Both the position numbers and the translations under genes were made by a program. From the NCBI RefSeq assembly GCF_025961835.1, contig NZ_JAOQOK010000001.1, positions 496,001 to 560,000 on the forward strand: 64,000 nucleotides of DNA, in the 5' to 3' direction. The number at the start of each line of letters is the position of its first letter. Positions within the stretch are counted from its first letter, which is position 1. Below, in pieces: positions 26,749-33,845 of this stretch. Below the pieces are notes generated by a model. It was not told where the DNA came from, ran no database searches, and saw only the letters and a list, made by a program, of their open reading frames with translations. Source of the DNA: Sphingobium sp. B2D3C (GTDB lineage Bacteria; Pseudomonadota; Alphaproteobacteria; Sphingomonadales; Sphingomonadaceae).

Positions 26749-27840
26749 TTAGGTCAGGTCTTCGGGCGGAAGTTTCTTCCCGATTTCCTCGCTCTTTTCG
26801 ACGAGTTGAATGAGTTCGGCAGGCTTCAACTCTCGCACCAACTGATCGAACGTGCATTGCGCGGGCGCTTTGTCAGGGCGCCAGCGGTGAAAGCGGGTAC
26901 CGTGGCGGAACCGGCCTGCGGTGATCTGGTCATAGATGACCTCGGCGATCAGCCCATGATCGAGCGCAATATAATCACCGCTCTTGTCGGGATTCCAGCG
27001 GCTGGGTCCGCCGGGCGCCTTTCCGGTAAACCCCGGCCCGCCTTCATGTGGCTTGAGTGTTTTGATCAGGGCCTTGCGCTCGGTGGCGGGGAAACCCGAG
27101 CTGAATCCGACAAGATCGAGATGACCAGTCTGAGTATAGAGCCCAAGGAGCAGTGAGGCGACATCGCCCTTGGCAGTCTTGCGATATCCGCCAACCACGC
27201 AATCGGCCGTGCGCAATTGCTTCACCTTCCGCATCGCGCGTTCCCCTGGTCGATAGGGCTCGTCGAGCGCCTTGGCGATCACGCCATCAAGGGCGCCGCC
27301 CGTTTCGGCTAGCCAGGTTTTGGCTTGCTCCAGCGATGTTGAGGCCGGCGACAGGATCAGGGATGAATTGGCTATCGAGCTGTGTAGCGCCTCAAGCGCG
27401 CCTCGTCGTTCCGCCAGCGGCTTATCGCGAAGGTTGCTGCTGCCGATTGCCAGCGCGTCGAACAGGATAAGCTGCGCGGGTGTCTCCCTCGAGAGCTTGG
27501 CGATGCGCGAGGCAGCGGGATGGAGGCGAGCCTGAAGCACATTGAAGGAGAGATGATCGCCGATCGGGATCACCAGTTCACCGTCAAGGAGCAGGTGCTT
27601 CTCAGGAAGGTTGCGAATATGGGCAATCATTTCCGGAAAGTAGCGGCCGAGCGGCTTGCCCGATTTGGACCATATCTCGATATCGTCACCATCGCGCGCA
27701 GCGATCGCGCGAAAGCCATCCCATTTGGGTTCATACTGCCAGCCGGGTGGGGCGGGCAGTTCCTCGACCAAAACCGCTTCCATGGGCGCAAGCGGAGCCT
27801 TGCTGTCGCCAGTGGTATGGGTTGATTTCGAGCGAGCCAT
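26749..27840 (-). CDS. ATP-dependent DNA ligase (LigC type)
   Basis: A 363-residue stand-alone ATP-dependent ligase. Motif I is YEPKWDGFRA with the nucleotidyl lysine K39. Motif III (LILFDALAIG), motif IV (LDGVIAKALDEPY) and motif V (RKVKQLRTADCVV) follow, then an OB domain. It lacks the polymerase and nuclease domains of LigD and matches the short LigC-type ligases that seal nicks and single-nucleotide gaps in base-excision repair. The start at 27840 is preferred (AGGGG upstream) over one 18 codons earlier. It is convergent with the exonuclease-cupin pair, ending 60 bases from it. No Ku gene is visible. Confidence 0.92.
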   Translation of the reverse strand: MARSKSTHTTGDSKAPLAPMEAVLVEELPAPPGWQYEPKWDGFRAIAARDGDDIEIWSKSGKPLGRYFPEMIAHIRNLPEKHLLLDGELVIPIGDHLSFNVLQARLHPAASRIAKLSRETPAQLILFDALAIGSSNLRDKPLAERRGALEALHSSIANSSLILSPASTSLEQAKTWLAETGGALDGVIAKALDEPYRPGERAMRKVKQLRTADCVVGGYRKTAKGDVASLLLGLYTQTGHLDLVGFSSGFPATERKALIKTLKPHEGGPGFTGKAPGGPSRWNPDKSGDYIALDHGLIAEVIYDQITAGRFRHGTRFHRWRPDKAPAQCTFDQLVRELKPAELIQLVEKSEEIGKKLPPEDLT

Positions 27841-28907
27841 GCCGGGATAACCCCTGGCGGACAGAGCGGTTGCCCGGGCTGGCAGTCCATTCAATCGGGC
27901 AGACTGGCGTACCTTTCAGCATATGCGGTGTTACGAGCCATGCGCCTATTAAGATGGCCGTTCCATGATTCCATCGCACGGGAGCCCGCCTACCGAGCGC
28001 TCTCTTGGCTATGTCCACGGCCTTAGCTGACGGTGGGGCAGGGGGCATTGGTCGTGATAGCGTTGTTCAAAGGTCGATAGGCGGTTGCTGAAAGCTGTCA
28101 TCGATTCAGACCTAAGCGGCCATACGGGCATCCAACTCTGAATGGCGTAAGTTGCTCAGGAGCGGACAGGGTAATCCGGTGCGGGGCGCAGTGCAGGCTA
28201 AGCAGATGCCGTTGGCGCCAATGGGGCATCCCGACTTCCGGCTGGTCGTGCTGCTGCCTGCGGAAGGCGACGCTTAGGCGGACCAGCTAGTGAAAAAACG
28301 GACAGCTCGCTATTCGTTGGCGCCGTCAGGTCAATCTCGCAGCTTGTAATGTCATCTCTGAAGGCGGCAGTTGCGCGAACACTTTCCCATCGCTCGCTGC
28401 CAGGTTCGATTCCCGGCCAGCCGGTTTGCTGGCGCACGACGGGATCGGGTTGGAGGACTTTCAGGGTCCCTCCAGCGGACAATCTCGTCGGGCAAGGCTT
28501 CGTTGTCCTCGCCGCGAAATTGTTGCGGGGCGGCCTTTATGGGGGCGGGAAGCAATGCTCGCGCGTGCTTCCCTTGCTCGGCGACACGAAGCGCATGATC
28601 GCGGTTGGTCGCATCCTTTAATCGGCGTCTTAAAGAGGCGTCGCGCGTGGCGGCCGTGAAGGATCTTGTCCTTGGTCAAAGCCTTATGGACACAAAAATT
28701 TCGGCGTACACCCTCCGCCTTTAAAAATGAGCGCAGTACCGATGTCGCGCGTCTCGGCTCCGTCGTTCCCGATTTCGGCCTGTACTTGCGTTCGCTGCGA
28801 TCGGGAGATGGTCAGTTCGATGGCTCTCTGCTCCCCTTTTATTCCAAGTGATCTCCGCAGGCCTGTGCGCAACATCAGCGGCCGTCGCACCGCGTCTCTT
28901 GCACTCA
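27841..28907. other. Long gene-free stretch, possible right edge of the island
   Basis: Over 1 kb without any frame that looks like a real protein, which is striking in so dense a chromosome. It holds a T-arm-like sequence (GGTTCGATTCCC at 28403-28414) followed by a 6-bp hairpin (GCCAGC-N6-GCTGGC, 28416-28433). There is also a weakly integrase-like run (FGLYLRSLRSG, about 28773-28805). None is good enough to name. It is most likely the decayed end of inserted DNA. Confidence 0.45.
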
Positions 28908-30332
28908 TCAACCTTGCAGCGCCACGCGGACCGCCGCCAGATCGCGGGCGAACAAATTCTGTTCCCGCGCTTGCGCCTCGCCGCTCAGGCGCAGCAGATA
29001 GCTGGGATGGGCGCTCAGCCAGAGCTGGCTGCCGTCCGCGAGCTGATAGGGTTGGCCGCGCTCCTTGGCGATGCTGGGTGTTCGGCCCAGCAGGGCGCGT
29101 CCTGCGCTCGCGCCTAAGGCTAGCACGATCGTTGGCTGAACGATCCGTCTTTCGGCATCGAGCCACCAGCGGCAATGGTCGATTTCCCCGGCAGTCGGGT
29201 TCTGGTGGAGGCGGCGCTTGCCGCGTTGCTCGAATTTGAAATGCTTGACGGCGTTGGTCAGCCGGATTTCGGCACGATCGAACCCCGCCGTCTCCAGATG
29301 CCCGTCGAGCAACTGCCCTGCCGGCCCGACAAAAGGCCGGCCCTGCTGCTCTTCAAAATCGCCGGGCTGCTCGCCCACGATCATCAGCCGCGCGCGGCCC
29401 GGCCCTTCGCCGGCGACAGCGCGTGTGCCGTTGCAGCCGATCGGGCAGGCGGTACAGGTCGAGATGCCCTCGGCAATCTCGTTGAGGGACGTCGGGGGCG
29501 GGCGCTGGAAGGGATCGGCGCCCTGATCGACCATCTGAGTCTCGCGGGCCTGCGCGCCGGCGATCAGAGACGGGATCAATGCGGCCTCTGGCAGGTTCTT
29601 CCAGTAGCGTCGAGGCATTTCCTTCACCATCATCGCCACCTTGAGCCGCGCGGGGTTGAAGATGGAGGCATAATAACGCTGCCAAAGCCCTTCAATCTCG
29701 TCTTCGCCCGGTGCATCGCGAGGGTCGGCGCCCGGCCCCTCCGCAAGCTGAGCGCCATCCCAGTGCAGGCTGAGATCGGGTGTCAGGATGGACCAGCGCT
29801 GGCTCGCGAACCGATTGAGGAAAAACGGGGCATTGGCGCGCACGATGGCATGATCCGGCTCGAACCAGGCCACGTAGCGGTCCGTTCCATCGGGATCGTG
29901 GGCCAGCCGGAACCGCACGAACGCGCGCATCTTGTGGATGTCGCGGCGCACCTGCCGCTCCAGTTGCGTCAGGGCATGGACATCGGCATCGCTCGTCTTT
30001 TCAAGCAGGTGCGGATCGCATTGCAGGCGCCACAGCAGGCGATACAGCAGCGCCAAACGTGTATCCGAGCTGTGCAGGATCACCTTGCGGGCCAGCTCGA
30101 TGAAGCGCTTGTTGGCCGTGACCGGGCGGAGTGATGCAGCCGGTTGAGGCGTGTCTTTGGACGCGAACAAATCCGGCGCGCTGTCCGATGCCGCTGCCCA
30201 GCGAATATGCTCCGGAGTGACGCCCTGCGAGACCCAGGCGCGGGCCAGATCGCGCCATGTGTCGAAATCATGGGCATCTTCCAGTTCGGCGTTGACCAGC
30301 GCCGGCTGGTCCGAGAGCGGGGCCGACCTCAT
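28908..30332 (-). CDS. DUF4130-UdgX fusion: uracil-DNA glycosylase family protein
   Basis: A 474-residue two-domain protein. Residues 1-255 form the domain known as DUF4130 (TIGR03915, 'probable DNA metabolism protein'; visible landmarks FNPARLKVAMMVKEMPRRYW). Residues about 285-474 form a UdgX uracil-DNA glycosylase domain with iron-sulfur cysteines (CTACPIGC, 293-300, and C387), the GEQPGD catalytic motif (320-325), the UdgX-specific KRRLH loop (372-376) and the AHPSYLL motif. In mycobacterial UdgX the loop histidine (here H376) attacks uracil-DNA to form a covalent adduct. The start at 30332 overlaps the upstream radical SAM stop as ATGA, showing tight coupling. Confidence 0.93.
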   Translation of the reverse strand: MRSAPLSDQPALVNAELEDAHDFDTWRDLARAWVSQGVTPEHIRWAAASDSAPDLFASKDTPQPAASLRPVTANKRFIELARKVILHSSDTRLALLYRLLWRLQCDPHLLEKTSDADVHALTQLERQVRRDIHKMRAFVRFRLAHDPDGTDRYVAWFEPDHAIVRANAPFFLNRFASQRWSILTPDLSLHWDGAQLAEGPGADPRDAPGEDEIEGLWQRYYASIFNPARLKVAMMVKEMPRRYWKNLPEAALIPSLIAGAQARETQMVDQGADPFQRPPPTSLNEIAEGISTCTACPIGCNGTRAVAGEGPGRARLMIVGEQPGDFEEQQGRPFVGPAGQLLDGHLETAGFDRAEIRLTNAVKHFKFEQRGKRRLHQNPTAGEIDHCRWWLDAERRIVQPTIVLALGASAGRALLGRTPSIAKERGQPYQLADGSQLWLSAHPSYLLRLSGEAQAREQNLFARDLAAVRVALQG

Positions 30333-31570
30333 CCGAACAATTCCATCTGTCGTGGCGGCGGCGCGAGCCGGGCGCGCAGGTTTGCCGTGTCGATCAAGCC
30401 TGTCGGGCGCCAATCGGCCGTGACGATGAATGGCCGCAATTTGGTGACCGTGCGGGTCAGCCGGGCGAGATCATCCAGCCGGAGACGATGATGGCGGCGG
30501 GCTTGCAGGATGGCAGCCACCGCCCGCGTGCCCAGTCCTGGCACGCGCAACAGCTTCTCGCGCGAGGCCAGATTGATGTCGACCGGAAAATCCTGCCGGT
30601 GCCGCAAGGCCCAGGCCAGCTTGGGGTCAATGTCGAGCGCCAGCATCCCGTCATCGTCGGTCGCGGTCTGCACCTCGCTGGTCGAAAATCCGTAGAAGCG
30701 GATCAGCCAGTCGGACTGATAGAGCCGATGCTCGCGCATCAGCGGCGGTCGCTTGAGCGGCAGGACCGCGCTGGCATCGGGGATCGGGCTGAAGGCGGAA
30801 TAATAGACGCGGCGCAGGCGATGGCGGTCGTACAATTCGCTGGCCCGGCCGATGATCTGCGTGTCGCTGGCGCCATCCGCGCCGACGATCATCTGGGTGG
30901 ATTGTCCTGCGGGCGCGAACATCGGCGCATGCTTGAAGCGTTTGCGCGCATCCTTCGCTTCGATCATCGCCGAACCTAGCCGCGCCATGGCCCCTTCGAT
31001 CTGCCCGCCATTCTTGTCCGGCGCCAGATCGGTCAGGCCGCGATCGGTCGGCAGTTCGACATTGATCGAGACGCGGTCCGCCCACAGGCCCGCTTGCTCG
31101 ACCAGCGCGCGATCGGCCTCGGGAATGGTCTTGAGGTGGATATAGCCCTTGAAGCCATGATCCTCCCGCAAGGCACGGGCGACCTCGATCAGTTGCTCCA
31201 TCGTATGGTCGGCGGACTTGATGATGCCGGAGGAGAGGAACAGGCCCTCAATATAATTGCGCCGGTAGAAGTTGAGCGTCAGCTCGACGACTTCCTGAGC
31301 CGTGAAGCGCGCCCGGCGTACATTCGAGCTCTTGCGGTTGACGCAATAATGGCAGTCGAAAATGCAATGATTGGTGAGCAGGATCTTGAGCAGCGAGATG
31401 CAGCGCCCATCCGGCGCATAGGCATGGCAGATGCCCATGCCTTCAGTTGAGCCGATCCCCTTGCCATCGCGACTGGTACGCTTGGCCGTGCCGGACGATG
31501 CGCAGGAGGCATCATATTTCGCGGCGTCCGCAAGGATCGCCAAGCGGTCCGTGATCGTCTCCTGTTTCAT
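30329..31570 (-). CDS. Putative DNA modification/repair radical SAM protein (UDG-linked)
   Basis: A 413-residue radical SAM enzyme of the type always found beside UdgX/DUF4130 genes (TIGR03916). The cluster motif CIFDCHYC (C69, C73, C76) is preceded by further conserved cysteines (ASCASSG, GICHAY, GRCISL). The TIM-barrel features follow (EGLFLSSGI, HLKTIPEAD, SINVELPT). A helix-hairpin-helix DNA-binding segment is near the C-terminus (PVDINLASREKLLRVPGLG, about 328-346). The reaction is unknown; DNA lesion or base chemistry is inferred. The start at 31570 is supported by the promoter architecture directly upstream; a longer frame exists but would run through the operator. Confidence 0.93.
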   Translation of the reverse strand: MKQETITDRLAILADAAKYDASCASSGTAKRTSRDGKGIGSTEGMGICHAYAPDGRCISLLKILLTNHCIFDCHYCVNRKSSNVRRARFTAQEVVELTLNFYRRNYIEGLFLSSGIIKSADHTMEQLIEVARALREDHGFKGYIHLKTIPEADRALVEQAGLWADRVSINVELPTDRGLTDLAPDKNGGQIEGAMARLGSAMIEAKDARKRFKHAPMFAPAGQSTQMIVGADGASDTQIIGRASELYDRHRLRRVYYSAFSPIPDASAVLPLKRPPLMREHRLYQSDWLIRFYGFSTSEVQTATDDDGMLALDIDPKLAWALRHRQDFPVDINLASREKLLRVPGLGTRAVAAILQARRHHRLRLDDLARLTRTVTKLRPFIVTADWRPTGLIDTANLRARLAPPPRQMELFG

Positions 31571-31572
31571 TT

Positions 31573-31605
31573 GTTCTTTATATGTTCTTGCGGCTGGGGC
31601 GGCAA
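31573..31605 (-). promoter_or_regulatory. SOS-type promoter: LexA box over the -10 of the radical SAM-UdgX operon
   Basis: Read on the minus strand: -35 TTGCCG (31605-31600), exactly 17 bases, -10 TATAAA (31582-31577). The -10 sits inside GAAC-ATATAAA-GAAC (31587-31573), which on the plus strand is GTTC-N7-GTTC, the known LexA recognition pattern of alphaproteobacteria. The predicted transcription start (about 7 bases after the -10) coincides with the ATG at 31570, so the message would be leaderless. LexA bound here would block RNA polymerase completely. Confidence 0.82.
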
Positions 31606-31681
31606 GTACCGAGCAGGCCAACGTGGCTCGGTTCGTCTGAAAATTGCACTGCCATGTGCCTTGCGCTATGCGCTGGGAAGA

Positions 31682-31724
31682 GCCCCGGTGTCCGCTGATC
31701 CTCGCTGATTCGCGCCGCCGGGGC
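31682..31724 (+). other. Hairpin in the purC leader
   Basis: GCCCCGG (31682-31688) pairs with CCGGGGC (31718-31724), and a T-rich stretch (CTTGATTTTTAC) follows 36 bases before purC. No rightward gene precedes it, so it is not an ordinary 3' terminator. It might be a leader attenuator or simply a chance inverted repeat. Confidence 0.3.
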
Positions 31725-31759
31725 CTTGATTTTTACAACTGATGAGTAGGCACCCGCAC

Positions 31760-32539
31760 ATGTCCCGTCGTCGCCAGATTTATGAGGGCAAGGCGAAGAT
31801 CCTTTATGAAGGTCCCGAGCCCGGCACGCTGATCCAGTATTTCAAGGATGACGCGACTGCCTTCAATGCGCAGAAGAAGGGGACGATCTCCGGCAAGGGC
31901 GTGCTGAACAACCGGATTTCCGAGCATGTCTTCACGCTGCTCGCGAACATCGGCGTGCCCACCCACTTCATCAAGCGGCTGAACATGCGCGAGCAGCTCA
32001 TTCGTCAGGTGGAGATCGTGCCGATCGAGGTCGTGGTGCGCAATGTCGCCGCTGGCTCGCTCTCCACCCGGCTGGGCATTGAGGAGGGCACGCAGCTCCC
32101 CCGCACGCTCATCGAATATTATTACAAGGATGATGCGCTCGGCGATCCGCTGATCACCGAAGAGCATATCGCCTGCTTCGGCTGGGCGAGCCAGGAAGAG
32201 ATGCACGACATCGCCGACATGGCGATCCGCGTAAACGACTTCATGAGCGGCTTGTTCGCCGGCATCGGCATCCGTCTGGTCGACTTCAAGCTGGAGTTCG
32301 GCCGCATCTGGGATGGCGATTTCTCGCGCATCATTCTGGCCGACGAGATCAGCCCCGATGGCTGCCGGTTGTGGGATATGGCCACTAACGAGAAGCTGGA
32401 CAAGGACCGCTTCCGCCGCGATCTGGGCGGTGAGGTCGAGGCCTATCAGGAAGTCGCGCGCCGCCTTGGCCTGCTGCCCGAGGGCCTTGAGAACGACGTT
32501 CTCGATCTGGAGAGCCACCGCAAGAAGCGCGGCAAGTAA
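31760..32539 (+). CDS. purC: Phosphoribosylaminoimidazole-succinocarboxamide (SAICAR) synthase
   Basis: A 259-residue purine biosynthesis enzyme that joins CAIR and aspartate using ATP. The start at 31760 gives the standard opening [17 protein letters not shown]; an ATG 6 codons earlier is also in frame. Characteristic blocks are [38 protein letters not shown] and [13 protein letters not shown]. It is convergent with the glutaredoxin-MauE gene, with a hairpin between them. It is transcribed away from the SOS-type operon. Confidence 0.97.
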   Translation: MSRRRQIYEGKAKILYEGPEPGTLIQYFKDDATAFNAQKKGTISGKGVLNNRISEHVFTLLANIGVPTHFIKRLNMREQLIRQVEIVPIEVVVRNVAAGSLSTRLGIEEGTQLPRTLIEYYYKDDALGDPLITEEHIACFGWASQEEMHDIADMAIRVNDFMSGLFAGIGIRLVDFKLEFGRIWDGDFSRIILADEISPDGCRLWDMATNEKLDKDRFRRDLGGEVEAYQEVARRLGLLPEGLENDVLDLESHRKKRGK

Positions 32540-32543
32540 GAGA

Positions 32544-32583
32544 CGGTTCGGGCCGGGCGCTGAACAGCGGCGCCCGGCAACCG
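32544..32583. terminator. Hairpin between convergent purC and glutaredoxin-MauE genes
   Basis: A 9-bp stem GCCGGGCGC/GCGCCCGGC (32552-32560 with 32570-32578) is extended by an outer 5-bp pairing CGGTT/AACCG (32544-32548 with 32579-32583) across a 3-base bulge. There is no T-run. It could serve both genes, which end on either side. Confidence 0.45.
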
Positions 32584-32588
32584 CGCCT

Positions 32589-33368
32589 TTACATCGGCGC
32601 GCCGGGTAGCACCCAGGCATTGAGGCCCATCCACAGGGCCATGGCGACCATGAACAGGTCTTCGGTCAACGACACGAAGCCGAGCGGCACATTGGTCCCG
32701 CCGCCGACGCAGGCACATTTGAGGCTGCGTTTCTCCACATAGACGGCCTTGTAGATAGACACCGCGCCGATGCCGCCGATGAACGCGGCGACTGGTACCG
32801 AGAGCCAGGGCAGGGCCCCCGCGAGCATCAGCACGCCGGCGCCCAATTGGGCGAACGGATAGATTGAGGCATAGGGCACCCATTTGCGGGCCAGCAGATC
32901 ATAGCCCAGGAACATGGTCGCGAACCGATCCACATCCTGCAGCTTGAGCATCGCCAGCAGGATCATCGTCACAGAGATGAAGCGCTCGAGGGTGAGCAGG
33001 CTGAGCAGCGGCGCGGCCGTCAACAGATCGATCGTCAGCGCGATCAGCGCCGCTACAGCGAAGACGACCAGAACAGGGGTATAGCTCGTCGCGTTCGGAT
33101 CTTTGACGCTCAGGCCCAGGAAGCGGCGCAAGTCATCATGGCCACCGATCCGCTGAGCGTCGATGAACACCTGCGGCGTGGTGGTCACATAATGCTCGGC
33201 CTTGAAGGCCTCCTGCTGTTCGCGCGTTTCGATCCAGCGGTCGTCGACGTCGAAACCTTTGCTGCGCAGCAAATGGAGCGCCTTGAGGCCATAAGGGCAG
33301 ATGTGGCTCGGCATGACCATCCGATAGAGAACGGCCTTACGGCTGCTCGTGGCACGGGGTTCAGGCAT
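32589..33368 (-). CDS. Glutaredoxin-like domain fused to MauE/DoxX-type membrane domain
   Basis: A 259-residue protein. Residues about 10-85 are a glutaredoxin fold, but the active site is CPYG with a single cysteine instead of CPYC; the cis-proline loop TTPQVFI and the GGHDDL end are intact. The rest has four membrane helices of the MauE type (about 95-255) with a CAC pair after the third helix (RSLKCACVGGG). Such fusions are thought to handle disulfides in the membrane or periplasm. The gene is divergent from a MerR regulator and has a MerR-type promoter, so it is probably induced by a metal or thiol stress. Confidence 0.83.
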   Translation of the reverse strand: MPEPRATSSRKAVLYRMVMPSHICPYGLKALHLLRSKGFDVDDRWIETREQQEAFKAEHYVTTTPQVFIDAQRIGGHDDLRRFLGLSVKDPNATSYTPVLVVFAVAALIALTIDLLTAAPLLSLLTLERFISVTMILLAMLKLQDVDRFATMFLGYDLLARKWVPYASIYPFAQLGAGVLMLAGALPWLSVPVAAFIGGIGAVSIYKAVYVEKRSLKCACVGGGTNVPLGFVSLTEDLFMVAMALWMGLNAWVLPGAPM

Positions 33369-33403
33369 TGACGCTCATCCTTGCTGAGAAGTCCATGCAC
33401 CCC

Positions 33404-33434
33404 ATATAGGGTCTGTACCATGGTACGGAGTCAA
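33404..33434 (-). promoter_or_regulatory. MerR-type promoter/operator for the glutaredoxin-MauE gene
   Basis: On the minus strand: -35 TTGACT (33434-33429), an over-long 19-base spacer, and -10 CTATAT (33409-33404). The spacer contains the perfect palindrome GTACCATGGTAC (33415-33426). A 19-20-base spacer with a central dyad is the hallmark of promoters activated by MerR-family proteins through DNA untwisting, and the left end TTGACTCCGTAC is very like the classical mer operator. It also overlaps the ribosome site of the divergent merR-type gene, so autorepression is likely. Confidence 0.8.
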
Positions 33435-33436
33435 GC

Positions 33437-33841
33437 ATGGCGGCGATGAGCATTTCGGGTCTGGCGAAAGCCGGCGGTGTGGGGGTCGAGACGATCCGCT
33501 TCTATCAGCGCAAGGACTTGCTCCCCACGCCCGAGAAGCAGGCCAGCAACGACCTGTCCGGGGGCATAAGGCGCTATGGAGAGGAGGATGTCCGGCGGCT
33601 GCGCTTCATTCGGGCGGCGCAGCAGGCAGGCTTTACGCTGGAAGAAATCCGCACGCTTTTGTCGCTCGATGCGGGGCAGGATCGTGCCCGCGCGCGCGCC
33701 TTGGCGGAAGAGCGGCTGGTCCAGCTCGATGAGAAGATCGCGCAACTCGAAGCGGCCCGCGCCTCGCTGCGCCAGTTGGCGCGGACCTGTGCCCGTTCCG
33801 AAGAAGGGCCGTGCCCGATCTTGCAATCCTTCGGCGTGTGA
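33437..33841 (+). CDS. MerR family metal-type transcriptional regulator
   Basis: A 134-residue MerR regulator. The winged HTH is at about residues 5-50 (GLAKAGGVGVETIRFYQRKDLL), followed by the dimerisation coiled coil (about 85-116) and a C-terminal metal loop C118-x7-C126 (TCARSEEGPCPIL). The C-x7-C spacing matches CueR/ZntR-like members. The third cysteine of true mercury sensors (C82 in MerR) is replaced by arginine, so mercury specificity is unlikely and a monovalent ion or thiol signal is possible. GGAG precedes the ATG at 33437. The target is the divergent glutaredoxin-MauE gene. Confidence 0.9.
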   Translation: MAAMSISGLAKAGGVGVETIRFYQRKDLLPTPEKQASNDLSGGIRRYGEEDVRRLRFIRAAQQAGFTLEEIRTLLSLDAGQDRARARALAEERLVQLDEKIAQLEAARASLRQLARTCARSEEGPCPILQSFGV

Positions 33842-33845
33842 GGCC

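Noticed and set aside
28198..28482. A 94-codon minus-strand frame containing GWPGIEPGS
   Set aside because: GIEPxS-like peptides arise when tRNA T-arm-like DNA is read in antisense; this frame covers the T-arm-like fragment and has no protein family features.
28666..28851. A second possible integrase relic (FGLYLRSLRSG)
   Set aside because: Only about six residues fit the DUF4102 pattern and the conserved Asp-Gly-Gly is missing; too weak to call.
33404..33841. A mercury-resistance operon, suggested by the mer-like operator
   Set aside because: There is no merA, merT or merP, and the regulator has Arg where the mercury-binding C82 of MerR would be.
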